Assembly: GCA_963799455.1 (NCBI GenBank)
Contig: CAWCXF010000008.1
Coordinates: 1,674,001-1,738,000, forward strand
Reading direction: 5' to 3'
Source of the DNA: CAWCXF01 sp963799455
Lineage (GTDB): Bacteria; Pseudomonadota; Alphaproteobacteria; Rhodobacterales; Rhodobacteraceae
Length of the DNA: 64,000 nucleotides
This document shows, piece by piece, positions 61,235 through 64,000 of the stretch. Position numbers and translations under genes: made by a program. The notes under the pieces are model-generated. The model saw nothing but the letters and a program-made list of their open reading frames with translations, was not told the origin of the DNA and did no database searches. Positions within the stretch are counted from its first letter, which is position 1, and each line of letters begins with the position of its first letter.

Positions 61235-61855
61235 CAGGGCCGGCCGGGAACCAGGCCGCGTCGCTGGGCGGACGCTTCGTGGCGGGCCCTCGGAAGGGCT
61301 CGATGAATCCTCTGTGGCGGGTGTGCGGAGGGGTGACGTTCTGGATGCGGAAGACGCGCTCCACCGCCCGCCCGCCGCGCTTGGGGGAGACGACCTTGTG
61401 CGTCATGGCGCGTCGCCGGGGCGAGCCTGCGGCATTGGCGCGCCCCGTCCGGGCCACAGGACCGCGTCGGGCCGAAGATGGGGCGCGAGGGCGGCGACGG
61501 TCGTGCGCTCCCGCAGGTCGGGGATGACCTGCGCGCGCCGGCCGCCCGAGCGATCGAGGGCCGTCAGGATCGGGATCTGCCACCGGGAGAGCCCGCGCTG
61601 CCGGGCCAGGCCGAGCCGCCCGTGGCCCGACCGTCGTGGCCGGGGCGGGGCCGGGCGGGACACGGGGTCCGCGGCATGGCGCACCCACTCGCGCGAGCCC
61701 TTGCGGCTCGGAGGGTTCCGTCGGCTTCGACGATGCCTCCCGGCTCGGGCGAGCCGATGCCGCGCCGCGCCCCCAGGATCATCCGGCGCCAGCGCCGGAC
61801 GGTCATCTCGTTCACGCCCAGCCGCGCGGCCGCGCCGCGGCAGGTCGATCCCTCG
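61235..61855 (-). pseudogene. IS1595-family transposase remnant
   Basis: On the minus strand: RGAAARLGVNEMTVRRWRRMILGA (helix-turn-helix), GIGSPEPGGIVEADGT (first catalytic acidic residue region), REWVRHAADPVS, ILTALDRSGGRRAQVIPDLRERTTVAAL, a shift, then THKVVSPKRGGRAVERVFRIQNV and RGFIEPFRGPATK. The order matches IS1595 (ISXO2-like) transposases, but several frames are used and the C-terminus trails off. Family assignment is from remembered members. Both ends are cut, on one side by the ISL3 fragment. Confidence 0.65.
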
Positions 61856-61977
61856 CCACTCCTTGGAGCGACGCCCAGGCCGAGGGTCAGATCACCCGCC
61901 TCAAGATGATCAAACGCCAGATGTTCGGCCGCGCTGACCTCGACCTGCTCCGCCGGCGCGTCCTGCTCGACGCATGA
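61850..61977 (+). pseudogene. ISL3-family transposase, C-terminal fragment
   Basis: The last 42 codons of an ISL3 transposase: LATPWSDAQAEGQITRLKMIKRQMFGRADLDLLRRRVLLDA and stop at 61977. The family end is PWSNGQTEGQ.N.LKL.KRQMYGRA..DLL. The C-terminal acidic residue of the active site (in AEGQ) is retained, but nothing upstream belongs to the gene. Confidence 0.8.
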
Positions 61978-62039
61978 TCCACGCAAGGCGCGAGAGAGCC
62001 ACCGAGTTGGAGCACGATGTTGGAGCACGATCATCCTGC

Positions 62040-62500
62040 GCGACGTGGGCGGGCGGAGACCGGCGCTCGGCCCGCGTCGAGGCGCAAGGCGCGCCGGCCG
62101 GGCGTGGGCGCAGCTTCGGCGGCGGCGCGATTCGGCGGCTCCTTTGCCGCCACGGCCCGACGCGCGGAAAAGACCGCGCGACCGAGCCGGACCGCCCCCA
62201 CGTCCCGAGACGCCGGCAGGCCTAACCCGACCGCCAGCTCGACCGCGACCCCGAGCGGCTGGCGGCCCATCGACGAGACCCCGGCTCAAGTCCGGCTCAA
62301 GTCCGGATCGAGTCCGGGGCAGGCTCCGGGCCCCGACCTCGATCCCGTCGAGAACGCCTTCGGCCCCGCTCAAGGCGCTGCTGCGCGAGGCCGCCGCACG
62401 CGCCGTCGAGGGCCTCCGGGCCGCCGTCGGCCGCCTCCGACACCCCCACCCCCACCGAGCGCGCCAACGCCTTGCCAGCCCGCGAACGCGATCCAGACCG
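62040..62500 (+). pseudogene. IS630-family transposase remnant
   Basis: Fragments in different frames: GGGAIRRLLCRHGPTRGKDRATEPDRPHV (end of the N-terminal helix domain), QLDRDPERLA then PIDET (first catalytic region, family DPERLVFIDET), and after an internal loss of most of the catalytic core PDLDPVENAF with LKALLREAAARAVEGLRAAVGRL (family SPDLNPIE..F..LK.LLRKA..RT..GLW..IG..L). The sequence CAAGTCCGG(C/A)T repeats at the deletion site (about 62285-62315), which may mark how the core was lost. Confidence 0.7.
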
Positions 62501-62614
62501 GTGGGTTCCCGCCCGGGGGAGCATGGGACCGTGCCCGGGGATGACCCCTGCGATGCGCCGTCCACCGGTGTTCCGGCCAAATCGGTCATGACGCCTCGGT
62601 GAGGGGCCGGCGGT

Positions 62615-62657
62615 GATCATTCCCACCAGGGGTCGATCGCGGCGATGTCGGCGTCCG
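62615..62657 (-). repeat. 43-bp exact duplicate (copy 2), 3' end of the metallopeptidase gene
   Basis: Identical to 1337-1379. This copy is the original context: it holds the last codons (SDADIAAIDPWWE) and stop of the gene at 62617-63166. Confidence 0.9.
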
Positions 62658-63166
62658 ACCAGCCGAAATGATGGGCCAGCTCGTGGATGGTGACGTGGGC
62701 CACCAGAATCCGTCAGGCCGACATCGCCGCGGTCGGCCCACTCGTCGAGCACGGGGCGGCGGAAGATCCACACCGTCCCCGGCTCCCGGGGCGGGTCGGA
62801 GGCCGAGCGCTCGGTCAGCGGCACGCCCTCGTAGAGGCCCGTCAGGTCGTAGGCGTCCTCGATGCCGAGATCGTCGAGCGTGGCCTCGTCGGGCCAGTCC
62901 TCGACGCGCAGGCGCACCTCGCCCGCGAGCGCCGCGAAGGGCGGCGGCAAGGCCGCCCGCGCGGCCTCGGCCATCGCCAGGATCGCGTCGAGGCCGGGGG
63001 CCTCGCCCGGGTCGGCGGGGCCGGGGGCCTCGCCCGGGTCGGCGGGGCCGGGGGCCTCGCCCGGGTCGGCGGGGCCGGGGGCCTCGCCCAGGTCGGCGGG
63101 GCCGGGGGCCTCGCCGGGATCGCCGAAATCGCCCGGAGAGGCGGGGTCGGGAGGCGGCGCTGTCAT
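62617..63166 (-). CDS. small zincin-like metallopeptidase with a frameshift
   Basis: A metallopeptidase-family (DUF1025-type) protein of about 182 residues. The core is RLRVEDWPDEATLDDLGIEDAYDLTGLYEGVPL, PGTVWIFRRPVLDEWADRGDVGLTD, then an extra base near 62692 and VAHVTIHELAHHFGWSDADIAAIDPWWE with the zinc motif HELAHH. The N-terminus carries a nine-residue repeat GEAPGPADP from a 27-bp tandem repeat and is not conserved. ATG 63166 is the likely start. It is usually next to other housekeeping genes; here it is bordered by the transposase remnants. Confidence 0.85.
62994..63101 (-). repeat. 27-bp tandem repeat, four copies, inside the metallopeptidase gene
   Basis: Units starting CCGGGGGCCTCGCCC at 62994, 63021, 63048 and 63075 (the last with one change) plus a partial fifth. 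They encode GEAPGPADP in frame at the N-terminus of the metallopeptidase. Confidence 0.92.
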
Positions 63167-63422
63167 GGGAGCGATCCTCCGACGCCGGGTCGCGCGGCGC
63201 AAGGGCGCCCCCCTTCGGGCGCCTTCGGGCAGGCGGGCGGGCGCGCGGCCGGGCCGGAGGCAGTGGCGCTCCGGGCGTCGAGTGAGGGGCCCTCCCCGTC
63301 GCCTGCGCGCCGCGCCTCGACCCCGTCCCGGACCGCCCCCCGACCCTCGGGCCCGCACCCGGGCCGGTGGACAAGGCGGCCCGGTCGTGGAAAGCCCCGA
63401 AGCGGATCTCGAGAGGCCGCCC

Positions 63423-64000
63423 ATGACCGTCACCCGCTTCGCCCCCTCGCCGACCGGATACCTGCACATCGGCAACCTGCGCGCGGCGCTGTTCAACTGG
63501 CTGATCGCGCGCAAGGCCGGGGGCCAGTTCATCCTGCGGCTCGACGACACCGACCCCGGGCGCTCGCGGCCTGAGTATGCCGATGCGATCCGCGAGGATC
63601 TCGAATGGCTGGGCCTGACCTGGGACCGCGAGGAGCGCCAGTCGGCCCGGCTCGGCCGCTACGAGGCCGCCGCCGACCGGCTGCGCGAGGCGGGACGGCT
63701 CTACGAGGCCTTCGAGACGCCCGAGGAGCTGGAGCTGAAGCGCCGCCGCCAGCTCGCCATGGGCCGCCCGCCGGTCTACGACCGCTCGGCGCTGGCGCTG
63801 CCCGACGACGAGCGCGAGCGCCTGCGGGCCGAGCGCGCGCCGCACTGGCGCTTCCGCCTCGACCCCGAGCGCATCGAGTGGGACGACGGCATCCTCGGGC
63901 CCCAGTCGATCGACGCCGGATCCGTGTCCGACCCGGTGCTGATCCGCGGCGACGGGCAGGTGCTCTACACGCTCGCCTCGGTGGTGGACGACGTGGAGAT
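63423..64000 (+). CDS. gltX: glutamate-tRNA ligase GltX, 5' part (runs off the window)
   Basis: The first 192 codons of a class I glutamyl-tRNA synthetase, which charges tRNA-Glu. The HIGH-type motif is HIGN at 15-18 in RFAPSPTGYLHIGNLRAALFNWL; further blocks are FILRLDDTDPGRSRPEYADAIREDLEWLGL and VSDPVLIRGDGQVLYTLASVVDDVE. The KMSKS part lies beyond the end. Alphaproteobacteria often have two GltX copies; RLDDTDPGRS occurs in both. Its 257-base upstream gap faces the metallopeptidase gene and has no clear promoter. Confidence 0.95.
   Translation, partial: MTVTRFAPSPTGYLHIGNLRAALFNWLIARKAGGQFILRLDDTDPGRSRPEYADAIREDLEWLGLTWDREERQSARLGRYEAAADRLREAGRLYEAFETPEELELKRRRQLAMGRPPVYDRSALALPDDERERLRAERAPHWRFRLDPERIEWDDGILGPQSIDAGSVSDPVLIRGDGQVLYTLASVVDDVE

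Overview
The window is very GC-rich (roughly 70-75 %) and looks like chromosome of an alphaproteobacterium of the Rhodobacterales (Paracoccaceae/Roseobacteraceae type). The grounds are the ptsN / lptA-lptB / lptC-rnd neighbourhood, an mreBCD-mrdA-rodA run followed by a ghrA-like gene, FrcBCA and XylFHG sugar importers, a malonate TRAP operon with a MatR-type GntR regulator, and a full CtrA box (TTAA-N7-TTAAC). No species can be named from sequence alone.

Layout. 0-1.6 kb: tRNA-Arg(ACG), a decayed IS3-family element, and a 43-bp copy of the 3' end of a gene that lies at 62.6 kb. 1.6-5.1 kb: ptsN and the lipopolysaccharide-transport genes lptA, lptB and lptC with a short RNase D; lptAB are turned round relative to the order I know from relatives. 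5.2-6.1 kb: a small unknown gene overlapping a HEPN-type gene that carries a one-base frameshift. 6.3-21.7 kb: sugar uptake and entry, with frcBCA (fructose-type importer), xylB and xylA, xylF, xylHG and a FrcK-like kinase; a di-heme peroxidase, an Imm26-like frameshifted gene and an FG-GAP/ASPIC (CRTAC1) protein sit inside this stretch. 22.1-27.5 kb: a radical SAM/SPASM-like protein followed by a YnjBCD-type ABC transporter of unknown substrate. 27.5-34.6 kb: a large malectin/cadherin-like surface protein, a truncated sugar-binding-protein gene, a lipid kinase with a metallophosphoesterase, a VapBC-like pair and the 3' half of an IS110 element. 34.6-41.3 kb: malonate utilisation, matPQM-matA-matB, with matR divergent and a MatR-like operator between.

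41.6-52.4 kb: a catabolic island with a GntR regulator, an FAD/Fe-S oxidase, a class-V aminotransferase, a second TRAP transporter, an enoyl-CoA hydratase, a CoA-transferase and an SDR. From about 42.3 to 49.7 kb every gene is broken by many one-base indels while its protein family remains clear, so I think the base calls are poor there rather than that the genes are dead. Further isolated indels occur at about 5.82, 14.46, 26.48, 30.89, 32.30, 52.01, 53.22-53.27 and 62.69 kb, several of them in G or C runs. 52.7-61.1 kb: 2-isopropylmalate synthase, then the rod-shape operon (mreB, mreC, mreD, PBP2, rodA) ending in a glyoxylate/hydroxypyruvate reductase-like gene. 61.2-62.5 kb: overlapping remnants of three transposase families (IS1595, ISL3, IS630). 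62.6-64.0 kb: a small zinc metallopeptidase gene with a frameshift and the start of gltX, which runs off the window.

Working together: the sugar importers feed XylA/XylB and fructose phosphorylation. MatPQM imports malonate, MatB activates it to malonyl-CoA and MatA decarboxylates that to acetyl-CoA. The 42-51 kb cluster looks like import and oxidation of an organic acid coupled to glyoxylate transamination and CoA-ester chemistry. The most plausible little-described units are the radical SAM-YnjBCD block, the HEPN pair and the 42-51 kb catabolic cluster.
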